From contig NZ_VOSW01000008.1 in the NCBI RefSeq assembly GCF_009690905.1, positions 62,001 to 126,000 of the forward strand: a stretch of 64,000 bases of DNA, given 5' to 3'. Positions 55,715 through 64,000 of the stretch are shown here, one piece after another. This DNA is from Paraburkholderia madseniana (GTDB lineage: Bacteria; Pseudomonadota; Gammaproteobacteria; Burkholderiales; Burkholderiaceae). The notes under the pieces were generated by a model. That model did no database searches, was not told the DNA's origin, and saw only the letters and a list, made by a program, of their open reading frames with translations. A program made the translations under genes and the position numbers. Numbering within the stretch: position 1 is the stretch's first letter; every line of letters begins with the position of its first letter.

Positions 55715-56731
55715 TCACAGCTCGTGATATGTCACGTAGTCGCGTGAGAAGTCGTTACGCTGCAGAAAATTGGTGAACGTCATCGTCACCGATGCATCGA
55801 GTCCTTCCACGTAATGCCACCAGCCGATCGGCAGAAACAGTAATTCGCCGGGTTCGAGCGTGCATTCCATCAAATGCGCATTGCGCATCGACGGGAAACG
55901 CTCGTAGTCGATCGCACCGCCGTCCACCTCCGAATAACAATGCAGCATGTTCGCCATATGCGGCGTATCGGACAAGGGCACCAGCTTGATCTGTTTGCGG
56001 CCGATCACCTGCGCCATGAAGTTATTGGTCAGATCATGGTGAAACGGCGTCTTCGTTCCTGCCGGCCCCATCCAGAAAAAACCCGTATCGGGCGACTCGG
56101 CATCGAGATATTCGCGGATAGTCGGCGCGTCTGACCATAACGCCGCGAGGGACGCGCGATTGTGCGAAGTGTTATTGGCGGTCATGTAGAAATCGTTAGT
56201 CGGGCCGCTGCGCTCGACGAGATCGACATAATCGGCAAAGCGCATCATGCGCTTGAGCTTCGGCTGATTGATCTCATAATTCGCATCCGACTCGCGGCCG
56301 AACTGCACCTCGACTTCACAATCGCCGCACCGCTCGCGAAAGTAGTCGAAACTCCACTGCGTGCGCGCCGGCCAGAAATCGAAAGCGCCGGTGATGATGA
56401 CCGGCCGGTTCTGAAAGTAGTACTGCTCAAAGAACTCGTCACGCGATAAACGCTCGCGCCGTTCGATCACGCCGCTTCCGGCGCGCATACGATTGAGCGT
56501 GCCGTACACCGACAATATCCATTCACGCTTGCGCAAACGATTGCGCAAGCGCACGGCACCCTCAAAGTAAGGACTCGCGAGCGCCGCCTCGATTTCGCGC
56601 GCGGCTTCGGCGGGGTCGAAACCATGTCCGACCAGCGCACCGTGCAGCGCAGGCGGCGGTGCGTCGAGCAGCAGATTCTCGGCAATCCAGCGGCGCCAGC
56701 CGTTGTCGATCGAACGGATCACAGTGGTCAC
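55715..56731 (-). CDS. JmjC/cupin_8-like 2-oxoglutarate dioxygenase
   Basis: The 338-residue protein has an N-terminal helical region and a C-terminal JmjC-type cupin with PFHHDLTNN (His231-x-Asp233), and a distal His306 in GWWHYVEG, the 2-His-1-carboxylate iron site, plus RKQIKLVPL. It is likely a protein or tRNA hydroxylase. Its substrate is not evident. It ends directly at a terminator shared with the lipoprotein gene. Confidence 0.87.
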   Translation of the reverse strand: MTTVIRSIDNGWRRWIAENLLLDAPPPALHGALVGHGFDPAEAAREIEAALASPYFEGAVRLRNRLRKREWILSVYGTLNRMRAGSGVIERRERLSRDEFFEQYYFQNRPVIITGAFDFWPARTQWSFDYFRERCGDCEVEVQFGRESDANYEINQPKLKRMMRFADYVDLVERSGPTNDFYMTANNTSHNRASLAALWSDAPTIREYLDAESPDTGFFWMGPAGTKTPFHHDLTNNFMAQVIGRKQIKLVPLSDTPHMANMLHCYSEVDGGAIDYERFPSMRNAHLMECTLEPGELLFLPIGWWHYVEGLDASVTMTFTNFLQRNDFSRDYVTYHEL

Positions 56732-56784
56732 GGCATTCTCCCAAACGATGTGCTCAAACCCGCTAGCCTCGCACGCAAACGCTC

Positions 56785-56824
56785 AAAAGAAAAGGCACGC
56801 GAGCCTTGCGGCGCGCGTGCCTTT
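56785..56824 (-). terminator. Terminator of the amino-acid-binding protein gene
   Basis: Eleven-base arms AAAGGCACGCG/CGCGTGCCTTT, with T-rich sequence on the minus strand, 49 bases past the stop of the substrate-binding protein gene. Confidence 0.85.
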
Positions 56825-56872
56825 TATCTGCTTGATCGAAGACAAACCAGGCTGTCTTCGGTCATGCGGCTC

Positions 56873-58018
56873 TTACATCTTCACTACGTCGAGCAGCGTC
56901 TTCTTGCCTGCCTTGTAGTTGTACAGCGAGATCACGCCGTGTTGAAGGTCGCCCTTCGAGTCGAACGTGGTTTCGCCGATCACACCCTTGTAGTCGGTCG
57001 CCGGCATAGCTGCCAGGATCTTCGACGGATCGGTCGAGTTCGAACGCTTCATAGCGTCGACGATGATGTACACAGCGTCATACGTGAACGGAGCGTAGAT
57101 CTGGATCGGCTGACCGAAACGCTTCTGATACTTGGCGAGGAACGCTGCGCCGCCAGCCATCTTCTCGAGCGCCATACCGGCTTCCGAGCAGACGATGTTG
57201 TCGGTTGCGTCGCCAGCCAGGTCCGACAGCTTGTCGGTACACACGCCGTCGCCCGCCAGCACCTTCGCACGCAGGCCGAGCTGCTTGGCTTGCTTGGCGA
57301 ACGGGCCGCCGGTTGCGTCCATACCGCCGTACATGATCGCGTCCGGGTTTTCGCCCTTGATCTTCGTCAGAATCGCGCGGAAGTCGACAGCCTTGTCGTT
57401 CGTCGCGTCATGCGACATCACGTTCAGGCCCAGCGACTTGGCGGTCTTTTCGAATTCGTTGGCGAGACCCTGGCCGTAAGCGGTCGAGTCGTCGACGATC
57501 GCGACGCTCTTCACTTTCAGACCCTTGGCTGCATAGTTAGCCAGCGCCGGACCTTGTTGCGCATCGGTCGCCACGACACGGTACGTCGTCTTGAAACCTT
57601 GTTGCGTGTAGGCCGGGTTCGTTGCCGACGGCGAGATCTGCACGATGCCAGCATCGCTATAGATCTTCGAAGCCGGGATCGAGGTGCCCGAGTTCAAGTG
57701 GCCGACCACTGCGACGACCTTATCGTCAACCAGCTTCTGCGCGACTTGCGTAGCCGTACGCGGGTCAGCTGCGTCGTCCTGTGCGTCGAGTTGCAGCGTG
57801 ATTTTCTGGCCACCGATCGTCAGACCCTTGGCGTTGATTTCTTCAACAGCCAGACGTGCGCCGTTTTCGTTGTCTTTACCCAGGTGAGCGATACCGCCGG
57901 TCAACGGTGCAACGTGGCCGATCTTGACGACCTCGTCCGCCACCGCGCCCGTTGCCAACGACGCAAACAACATGGCCGCAGCGCTGATCGGCAACAGCTT
58001 TTGAATCTTGATGTTCAT
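56873..58018 (-). CDS. Branched-chain amino-acid ABC transporter substrate-binding protein
   Basis: The 381-residue periplasmic protein (signal peptide to about residue 26) has the type I binding-protein fold of LivK/LivJ: HVAPLTGGIAHLGKDNENGARLAVEEIN, a GHLNSGTSIPAS hinge and a C-terminal lobe. It delivers Leu/Ile/Val-type amino acids to a Liv ABC transporter that is not in this window. GGAG precedes ATG 58018. Lone binding-protein gene with its own terminator. Confidence 0.9.
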   Translation of the reverse strand: MNIKIQKLLPISAAAMLFASLATGAVADEVVKIGHVAPLTGGIAHLGKDNENGARLAVEEINAKGLTIGGQKITLQLDAQDDAADPRTATQVAQKLVDDKVVAVVGHLNSGTSIPASKIYSDAGIVQISPSATNPAYTQQGFKTTYRVVATDAQQGPALANYAAKGLKVKSVAIVDDSTAYGQGLANEFEKTAKSLGLNVMSHDATNDKAVDFRAILTKIKGENPDAIMYGGMDATGGPFAKQAKQLGLRAKVLAGDGVCTDKLSDLAGDATDNIVCSEAGMALEKMAGGAAFLAKYQKRFGQPIQIYAPFTYDAVYIIVDAMKRSNSTDPSKILAAMPATDYKGVIGETTFDSKGDLQHGVISLYNYKAGKKTLLDVVKM

Positions 58019-58408
58019 GTAAGTCTCCAGTTTCGGTCCCAAAAACAACGTAATCGCCCTGTGCCCCCGCTTCCCTACACGTGTCGCTCAGTCCCGTGGA
58101 CGACCACGCCGGTTGCATCGTTCATGCACTTGGCCAGTACGTTCACCGGACTGTTTGTGGCAGACGGCAAACCGTACTTGCGCGCAAGTGTAGGCCATCA
58201 AATTAAATTGTGGGACTTTTTTGAGGAAGTGGGATGAACACTAATAGCGTTTATCCAACAGGAGTCGATTCCGGCTGGAAAGACAGGCTGGAAAGCACCA
58301 GCCCATGCGGGTTTCCGCTAGGTTCGCCTATCGTCTAACAGCGCGGCCTAAAGCTTTTAGCGTGTTAAACCGTTAATGTTTCGAATAGGCTTTGTGCGTA
58401 AAAACAAA
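58019..58408. other. Intergenic region with promoter(s)
   Basis: About 390 bases upstream of the binding-protein gene. No gene is seen; the only structured element is the terminator that follows at 58401-58433. Confidence 0.4.
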
Positions 58409-58433
58409 GCGCGTCGCAGTTGCTGCGACGCGC
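58401..58433 (-). terminator. Terminator of the nitronate monooxygenase gene
   Basis: Eleven-base arms GCGCGTCGCAG/CTGCGACGCGC with a three-base loop and T-rich tail on the minus strand, 18 bases past the gene stop. Confidence 0.9.
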
Positions 58434-58450
58434 GTCTGAGCCATGCCGAA

Positions 58451-59554
58451 TCAACGTTTGAGCGCGCCGATCCGTGCTGCCACAGCATGCCATTCCTGCT
58501 CGAGTTGCCCAACCAGTTCGGCAGCGCCGAGGCCTTCCCGGCGCTTGCGGCCAAGCGGCGCGCCCTGGCCTGACCATAGAGACAGATAGTCGCCGTTATC
58601 CGCGCGGCTCGCGGTTTGCCGCAGTTCCTGCGTCAAGGCGTTTTGCACCGGATAAGGCGCGACCTTATGCGCCGACTCGCTTAACCGCTGCATCAACGGA
58701 TTGCGTATGCCGCGCGCATGACGGCCGGTGATCGCGCGCGTCACGGAGGTCGATGTGTCGGACATCGAACGTACTCGGGTTTTCCATGCCTGCGGTATCG
58801 CACTCTCCAGACAAGTGAGGAACGCAGTGCCCATCACCGCGGCTTGCGCGCCGAGCGCGAGTGCGGCGACGATGCCGCGTCCGTCCATGATGCCGCCGGC
58901 GGCCAGTACCGGCAGCCCGGTCGCATCGACGAGTTGCGGCACGAGCGCCATCGTGCCGACCAGCGCCTCCTCGAATGCGCCGATGAAGGTGCCGCGATGC
59001 GCGCCCGCCTCCGCGCCTTGCGCGGCGATGGCATCTGCGCCCACGTCGCGCCAGGCGACACCCTCGGCAACATGCGTCGCGGTGCCTATTACATATAGGC
59101 CGTTCGCATGCAGTCGGGCGACGTCGGCGGCGGAAAGCAATCCGAACGTGAAACTCGCCACCGGCACGCGCAATTCAATCAGCGTTTCCAGTTGCGCGCG
59201 AAAATCCGGCGCGTAGCGTTCGAGCGGCTGACCCGGCGGCAAACCGAGGTCCGTGCGCAATGGATCGATTGCTTCGAGCGCGTGACGCACGGTGGCTTCG
59301 TCCGGCGCGGCCGGCTCCAGTACAAACAGATTCACGCCGAACGGGCGATCCGTCAGCGCGCGAATCGCCGCGACTTCGCTTGCGATCTTCTCGGGCGACA
59401 GTGCCGCCGCCGCGAGGAAGCCAAGACCGCCGGCATTCGATACCGCCGCCACCATCGCAGGCGTCGTCGCGCCGCCGGCCATCGGCGCCTGCACGACCGG
59501 CACCCGCAACTCGAAACGCGCCGCAAACGGCGTCACAAAACTGCCTTCATTCAT
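58451..59554 (-). CDS. Nitronate monooxygenase (2-nitropropane dioxygenase family)
   Basis: The 367-residue TIM-barrel FMN enzyme has PVVQAPMAGGATTPAMVAAVSNAGGLGF near the N-terminus, IGTATHVAEGVAWRDVGADAIAAQGAEAGAHRG and PVLAAGGIMDGRG, the FMN and active-site motifs of nitronate monooxygenases. It detoxifies propionate-3-nitronate-type compounds. ATG 59554 with GAGAGGGA upstream is chosen over the longer frame to 59575. Confidence 0.92.
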   Translation of the reverse strand: MNEGSFVTPFAARFELRVPVVQAPMAGGATTPAMVAAVSNAGGLGFLAAAALSPEKIASEVAAIRALTDRPFGVNLFVLEPAAPDEATVRHALEAIDPLRTDLGLPPGQPLERYAPDFRAQLETLIELRVPVASFTFGLLSAADVARLHANGLYVIGTATHVAEGVAWRDVGADAIAAQGAEAGAHRGTFIGAFEEALVGTMALVPQLVDATGLPVLAAGGIMDGRGIVAALALGAQAAVMGTAFLTCLESAIPQAWKTRVRSMSDTSTSVTRAITGRHARGIRNPLMQRLSESAHKVAPYPVQNALTQELRQTASRADNGDYLSLWSGQGAPLGRKRREGLGAAELVGQLEQEWHAVAARIGALKR

Positions 59555-59828
59555 GATCGATTCCCTCTCCGGCAAAGCGCTCGTAGCATCGACGAGCCAG
59601 GACTTTAGACTCTACCGAGCCGTGCGCGCGCGGAGAAATGAATTATCGAGAATGTTTCAATCGCCTTACGAGATTATCGCCGCGCGGCGGGCGTCGTCAG
59701 GCCGCGCGCGGCCTCAATGCAAGCCGTTTCTTTTGATGGCAAACTGACCGCCCGTCTCAGGTATTCAGGCCTCTGGCATTCATTCAGACCGACCCCGCGC
59801 ATCGACGCACGAGTAAATGGAGAGCAAC

Positions 59829-60527
59829 ATGAGCACGACTTCCCGCTGGATCGACATTCCCGTCGGCAACGACAGTTTCGGCGGCTATCTGGCGCTGCCC
59901 AAAGGCGGCAAGGGACCGGCCGTCATCATCATTCAGGAAATCTTCGGCGTGAACAGCCACATCCGCTCGGTCGCGGACCAGTACGCGCAAGACGGCTACG
60001 TCGCGCTCGCACCGGACATTTTCTGGCGCGTGCAGCCGCGCGTCGAATTGACGTATGACGGCGCGGATCGCGAGAAAGGCATCGAGTTGATGCAAAAGAC
60101 CAATGTCGACCTGGCGGTGGCCGATATCGGCGCAGCCGCCGCGGCGCTGCGCGCGATGCCGGAAGTGACCGGCAAAATTGCGGCGATCGGCTTCTGCTTC
60201 GGCGGTCAGCTCGCGTATCTGGCCGCCGCGCAAGGCTCGCTCGACGGCGCGGTGGCGTACTACGGCGGCGGCATCCAGAACAAGCTCGAGCAGGCCGCGA
60301 AGATCAAAGTGCCGATGCAATTCCACTACGGCGAACTCGACGCGCATATCCCGCTGTCGGCCGTCGGCCAGATTCAGGAGCGCTTCGCCGGCCGTGCCGA
60401 TGCGGAATTCAACATTTATCCGAACGCCGATCACGGCTTCAACTGCTCGGACCGCGCGTCGTATAGCCAGCCCGCTGCAGCGCTCGCGCATGGCCGCACG
60501 CTGATCTTCCTCGGTGAGCGGTTGTAA
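59829..60527 (+). CDS. Dienelactone hydrolase family protein
   Basis: The 232-residue alpha/beta hydrolase has [10 protein letters not shown], the nucleophile elbow GFCFGG with catalytic Cys, YGELDAHI and a C-terminal NADHGFN with the catalytic His, the Cys-Asp-His triad of this family. GGAG precedes ATG 59829. Substrate unknown; cytosolic. Confidence 0.9.
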   Translation: MSTTSRWIDIPVGNDSFGGYLALPKGGKGPAVIIIQEIFGVNSHIRSVADQYAQDGYVALAPDIFWRVQPRVELTYDGADREKGIELMQKTNVDLAVADIGAAAAALRAMPEVTGKIAAIGFCFGGQLAYLAAAQGSLDGAVAYYGGGIQNKLEQAAKIKVPMQFHYGELDAHIPLSAVGQIQERFAGRADAEFNIYPNADHGFNCSDRASYSQPAAALAHGRTLIFLGERL

Positions 60528-60556
60528 TAACACTCGATAGCGAGGGTCCCTCCGTC

Positions 60557-62077
60557 GTGCAATCAGACTATCTCGCCCATGACGCCATCGGCCTCGCCGA
60601 ACTGGTTCGAAGCCGCGAAGCAAGCGCTCGCGAATTGCTGGACATCGCGATCTCCCGCACCGAGGCCGTCAATCCCGCGATCAATGCGATCGTCCTGAAG
60701 GACTATGACGCCGCGCGTCAGCGTGCCTCGCGTGATGATGCGAACAGAGCGAACGGCGCGAACCAAGCGGATGGTGGCAGCACGCAAGCAGCGCTCGCGG
60801 GCGTGCCTTATCTGATCAAGGACCTGGGCGCAGCGGTCGCCGGATTGCGCATGTCGATGGGCAGCCGCCACTATCGCCATTTCATTCCTACCGAGGACGC
60901 ACCGGTCGTCGCGCTCGCAAAGGCGGCCGGTCTCAACATCTTCGCCAAGACCAGTACGTCCGAACTCGGTCAGATGCCTTATACGGAGCCCGAATTGTTC
61001 GGCGCGTGCCGCAATCCGTGGAATCTCGACCACACGCCTGGCGGTTCGAGCGGCGGTGCGGCCGCGGCAGTGGCTGCGGGCATCGTGCCACTCGCGCATG
61101 CATCGGATGGTGGCGGCTCGATCCGCATTCCCGCTTCATGTTGCGGACTATTCGGCCTCAAGCCTTCGCGCGGACGTGTCCCGCGCGCGACACCGACTGC
61201 CGCAGTCGGTGAACTCGGCATCGATCACGCGGTATCGCGCAGTGTGCGCGACAGTGCATTGCTGCTCGATCTGCTGGCGGGCAACGCGGACAGGCCGCTC
61301 GGCGCGCCGGGCACTTTCCTTGGCGCCAGCCGCGAGCCATGCAAGCCGCTGAACATTGCCTACGTCACTGATCCGATGCTGGCCTTCTCGCTCTCCGCCG
61401 ACTCGCGCGCCGCGCTCGAAGACGCCGCGCAACTCGCCAGTTCGCTAGGCCATAACATCGAACCGGTGTCGCTCGGCATCGATTTCGCGGCAGTCCGCCA
61501 TGCGTTCCTGATGATCTGGTCGGTGACGGCGGAAGAAATGGTGCTGAACGCCGATCGCATCACCGGCCGCAAGCCGCTGCGCGACGAATTCGAAATCTCG
61601 ACATGGACGATGGCGCACATCGGCCGCAAACTCGGCGAGCACGGCCTGCCCAGCGCACTGGAAGAACAGCGCCGCATCACAGAGCGTCTCACCGATTTGC
61701 TGAACCGCTACGACGTGCTGCTGTGCGCGACGCTCGCCGACGCGCCGATCAAGATCGGCGAAATGCACCCCACCTCCGCGGAGCGCATGCAGATGCGCGC
61801 CGTCACGGCGATGCCGCTCGAAGCCCTGATGAAGAAGGTGCTGACCGAAGCGTCGAACAAGGGGTTCGCATGGGCGGGATGCACAGCGTTGTTCAATCTG
61901 AGCGGACAACCGGCGATGTCGGTGCCGCTTTACTGGAACGCGCGCGGGCTGCCCATCGGCGTGCAGTTCGCCACGCGTAACGGCGGCGAAGCAACGCTGT
62001 TGCGACTGGCCGCGCAACTCGAAGCGGCGCGGCCGTGGTTCGACAAACGGCCACCGTTGATACCGGCGCGCAGCTAG
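60557..62077 (+). CDS. Amidase (amidase signature family)
   Basis: The 506-residue protein has [10 protein letters not shown] (catalytic Lys), [16 protein letters not shown] and [12 protein letters not shown] (Ser-cisSer-Lys triad region), the amidase signature. It hydrolyses an amide of unknown nature. GTG 60557 is used. It follows the dienelactone hydrolase by 29 bases and may be co-transcribed. Confidence 0.92.
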   Translation: MQSDYLAHDAIGLAELVRSREASARELLDIAISRTEAVNPAINAIVLKDYDAARQRASRDDANRANGANQADGGSTQAALAGVPYLIKDLGAAVAGLRMSMGSRHYRHFIPTEDAPVVALAKAAGLNIFAKTSTSELGQMPYTEPELFGACRNPWNLDHTPGGSSGGAAAAVAAGIVPLAHASDGGGSIRIPASCCGLFGLKPSRGRVPRATPTAAVGELGIDHAVSRSVRDSALLLDLLAGNADRPLGAPGTFLGASREPCKPLNIAYVTDPMLAFSLSADSRAALEDAAQLASSLGHNIEPVSLGIDFAAVRHAFLMIWSVTAEEMVLNADRITGRKPLRDEFEISTWTMAHIGRKLGEHGLPSALEEQRRITERLTDLLNRYDVLLCATLADAPIKIGEMHPTSAERMQMRAVTAMPLEALMKKVLTEASNKGFAWAGCTALFNLSGQPAMSVPLYWNARGLPIGVQFATRNGGEATLLRLAAQLEAARPWFDKRPPLIPARS

Positions 62078-62104
62078 ACGAACGGGCGCCGAACGACTGC
62101 ACGC

Positions 62105-62800
62105 TCAAGCCGGTTTGCGCCGCGCATCGAGATCCGCGTGGCGCTTGCCGGGGATGCACGCCACTGCGACGATCGACAACGCCAATCCGCCCATCACGTA
62201 GTAAGTCGGCGCGAGCGGCGAACCCGTGGTGTTGATGAGCCACGTCACGACAAAATTCAGCGCCTCGGGCGAGAGGCCGTGTGTGATCAACGCGCCAACC
62301 ACCGCACCGAGCAGAAGCGCCGCCGCCTGGCTCGCCATCTGCCAACTGCCGTAGAAGCCGCGCTTCGAGAACGGCGCCGCTTCGATCAGCAAAGCTGTAG
62401 AACTGCCGAATTCACCACCGGCGGAGAAACCCTGCAACAGACGCCCGAGCACGATCATCAAAGGCGCGCCGATGCCGATCGCCGAATACGGCGGGGCAAT
62501 CGCCAGCAGCAGAATGCCGAGCGTCATCAGCGCGATGACGAGCGATAGCGCCGCCTTGCGTCCCGCCCGATCCGCGTAAAGTCCAAGTACGATGCCGCCG
62601 ATCGGCCGCATGACGAATGCGACGCCGAAGGTTGCGGTGGTCAGCAACATCGACGCATAGTCGTTTCCTGCTGGAAAGAATAATTGTGCGATCACCACCG
62701 TGAGGAAACCGAACACGGTGAAGTCGTACCATTCGAGCGCGTTGCCGATCACGGCCGCCATGACGGCGCGTGTATTGAGGCTCCGTAACGCTGGTGCCAT
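62105..62800 (-). pseudogene. MHS-type MFS transporter with internal deletion
   Basis: The first ~180 residues (GNALEWYDFTVFGFLT..., VMRPIGGIVLGLYADRAGRKAAL, GRLLQGFSAGGEFG) are the N-terminal half of a metabolite:H+ symporter of the MHS family, normally about 430 residues with 12 TM segments. After SPEALN the sequence jumps to TWLINTTGSPLAPTYYVMGGLALS, which is the family's C-terminal end, so roughly 190 residues including most of TM 6-11 are missing in frame. The remaining 231-residue frame is very unlikely to transport. Confidence 0.8.
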
Positions 62801-62959
62801 TCGAATCTCCAGCCTGCGAAAAATGTCGCGTGGTACGGCGTCTCAGCGTAGATGTGCTTCAGCGTGCCTTAGTGCGCCCTGGCGCGAGAGAGAAAAACAA
62901 TGCCCGCCGCCGCAATCGCATTGGAGTGTAAAGAGCGCACAAGCTGTTTTCAAGCAGCA

Positions 62960-62992
62960 AAAAAGCGTCTGTCGCGCAGGGCGGCAGACGCC
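62960..62992 (-). terminator. Terminator of the HiPIP gene
   Basis: A GCGTCTG/CAGACGC stem followed by six T residues on the minus strand, about 80 bases past the HiPIP stop. Confidence 0.75.
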
Positions 62993-63074
62993 TCTATGAT
63001 CAGACCGCAGTCCGGCACCGCAATGTTGCGGCGCATTTACCGCGACACTGAATGTGTATGCGGCTGAAACGTAA

Positions 63075-63386
63075 TCAGGCCTTCTTGTTATATGCGCTGC
63101 ACCAACCTGTGCTCGCGACCTGCTTGCCCGCGAACATCGGGCAGCCCGCGTAGGGGTCGGTCGGCTTGCCTTGATAGAAGCTGCAGTTGCCGCAGTCCTG
63201 GCCCGCTGCGTATTTCGCGAACTTGGCCTTGTCGACTTTGCTCGCGTCGGCCTTGTAGCCGAGCGCTTGTGCGGTCGGGTCGGTCTCGGCGACCTTCGGT
63301 GCGTCGGCGAAAGCCTGGCGCGACAGGGCAAACGTGGATGCCACACCAATGCTGGTGATCAAAAACGTACGACGGGAAGATTTCAT
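63075..63386 (-). CDS. High-potential iron-sulfur protein (HiPIP)
   Basis: The 103-residue protein has a Tat-type signal (SSRRTFLITS) and four cysteines at 65, 68, 82 and 96 in CGNCSFYQG, GCPMFAG and GWCSAY, the [4Fe-4S] pattern of HiPIPs. It is a periplasmic electron carrier. ATG with GGAG/TGAGT-rich leader fits. Confidence 0.93.
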   Translation of the reverse strand: MKSSRRTFLITSIGVASTFALSRQAFADAPKVAETDPTAQALGYKADASKVDKAKFAKYAAGQDCGNCSFYQGKPTDPYAGCPMFAGKQVASTGWCSAYNKKA

Positions 63387-63598
63387 GGGGACTCACTCCA
63401 TTTATATTGAACTGATCGCCGTTCTGATGACAGCGGTCCCTAAGGATAGCAATGAAGCTGTCGCGCGTGACGGCCCAAATGATAGAGATAACCGAATTTG
63501 CACTCCCCCGCGCGCTCGTTACGCGCTCGGAATGTCCGTTGCTCGCATGACGTGAGCAGCGGGGCGAGAAGCGAGGTGAAAACGCGAGGGTGCGACAA

Positions 63599-64000
63599 TT
63601 AAGCGCGCCCACTCAGTTCGCAGACACGCTGAGCGATCGCTAGCGACGCCGTCAATCCAGGCGACTCGATACCGAACAGATTGACCAGCCCGCGCACGCC
63701 ATGCGCGGCCGGCCCTTGAATCACGAAGTCGGCGGCGGGCTCGCCTGGGCCGGAAAGCTTCGGACGAATCCCCGCATAAGCAGGCTGCAAGGCATCGTCG
63801 GGAAGCGCGGGCCAGTACGCGCGAATCGCCGCGTAAAAGGAATCCGCACGATGCGGATCGACGTCGTAATTAATCACATCGACCCATTCGACGTCGGGAC
63901 CGAAACGCGCCTGGCCGCCGAGATCGATCGTCAGATGCACGCCGAGGCCGGCTTCGTTCGGCATCGGATAGATCAGACGGCTGAACGGCGCGCGCCCCGA
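63599..64000 (-). CDS. FAD-dependent oxidoreductase (DAO family), C-terminal part
   Basis: The minus-strand frame is open to the window edge ([20 protein letters not shown]... at 63999-63930), so the N-terminal FAD-binding part lies outside. The visible ~133 residues with [18 protein letters not shown] and [11 protein letters not shown] and [20 protein letters not shown] match the C-terminal half of NAD(P)/FAD-dependent oxidoreductases of the L-2-hydroxyglutarate-oxidase group. The internal Met at 63964 is not the start. Confidence 0.75.
   Translation of the reverse strand, partial: SGRAPFSRLIYPMPNEAGLGVHLTIDLGGQARFGPDVEWVDVINYDVDPHRADSFYAAIRAYWPALPDDALQPAYAGIRPKLSGPGEPAADFVIQGPAAHGVRGLVNLFGIESPGLTASLAIAQRVCELSGRA

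Overview
The window looks like a Burkholderia/Paraburkholderia-type betaproteobacterial chromosome. The right third (about 42.7-64 kb) is high-GC housekeeping sequence with a recognisable gene order (rsmI, yraN, diaA, BON lipoprotein, cytochrome c), an H-NS-like protein with a C-terminal AT-hook region, and dense minus/plus pairs separated by clean rho-independent terminators. The left two thirds (1 to about 42.6 kb) is accessory DNA: defence genes, plasmid/ICE-type genes, IS remnants, a phage/plasmid Rep and AT-rich intergenic DNA. It ends near a tRNA-Ala(CGC) gene at 42675-42750. The other end of the island and any integrase lie outside the window.

Layout. (1) 1-18.5 kb is a defence island: the tail of a DUF3883-like protein, then one tightly overlapping six-gene operon hsdM-hsdM-hsdS-hsdR-mcrB-mcrC with two different HsdM subunits, an ImmA-type metallopeptidase/PIN-like pair preceded by a perfect 19-bp inverted repeat, and a YhaN/YhaO (Rad50/Mre11-like) pair. 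(2) 18.8-24.5 kb is a mobile-element maintenance module: a 42-residue membrane protein coupled to a glycine-zipper/zinc-ribbon protein, DUF932, YqaJ-type recombinase, an RDF-like zinc protein, a four-TM protein with a C-terminal HTH, and two tandem small paralogues; hairpins precede several genes. (3) 24.5-27 kb holds an XRE regulator, a lipoprotein and decaying sequence. (4) 27.1-34.8 kb is the most interesting part: a four-gene operon of an alpha/beta hydrolase, a caspase-like protease with a VMAP-C-like tail, a MoxR-type AAA ATPase and a vWA/SAV_2336-like-CHAT-TPR protein. This matches the architecture of the computationally described VMAP-MoxR-vWA ternary conflict systems, here with two caspase-clan protease domains and a putative lipase/esterase. 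(5) 35-42.6 kb has a frameshifted DUF3592 remnant, a truncated IS630-type transposase, a second copy of the four-TM/HTH protein, an inovirus Gp2/YagK-like HUH Rep, 1.6 kb of AT-rich DNA with decamer repeats, an AlpA-like HTH protein and an unknown protein.

(6) 42.7-64 kb is core: tRNA-Ala, cytochrome c, BON lipoprotein, diaA-like, yraN, rsmI, RlpA-like, metallo-beta-lactamase hydrolase, DEDD exonuclease, Lrp regulator, cation-efflux protein, H-NS-like protein, heme/FMN-binding split-barrel protein, MFS transporter, a lipoprotein with 36 Thr-Pro repeats, JmjC-like cupin, branched-chain amino-acid binding protein, nitronate monooxygenase, dienelactone hydrolase, amidase, an internally deleted MHS transporter, HiPIP, and the start-less end of a FAD oxidoreductase.

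Functionally, the island stacks DNA-targeting defence (type I restriction, modified-base restriction, SMC-like nuclease) next to a probable signal-gated proteolytic/suicide system, all riding on a plasmid- or ICE-like backbone. All family calls were made by eye from motifs; none was checked against a database.
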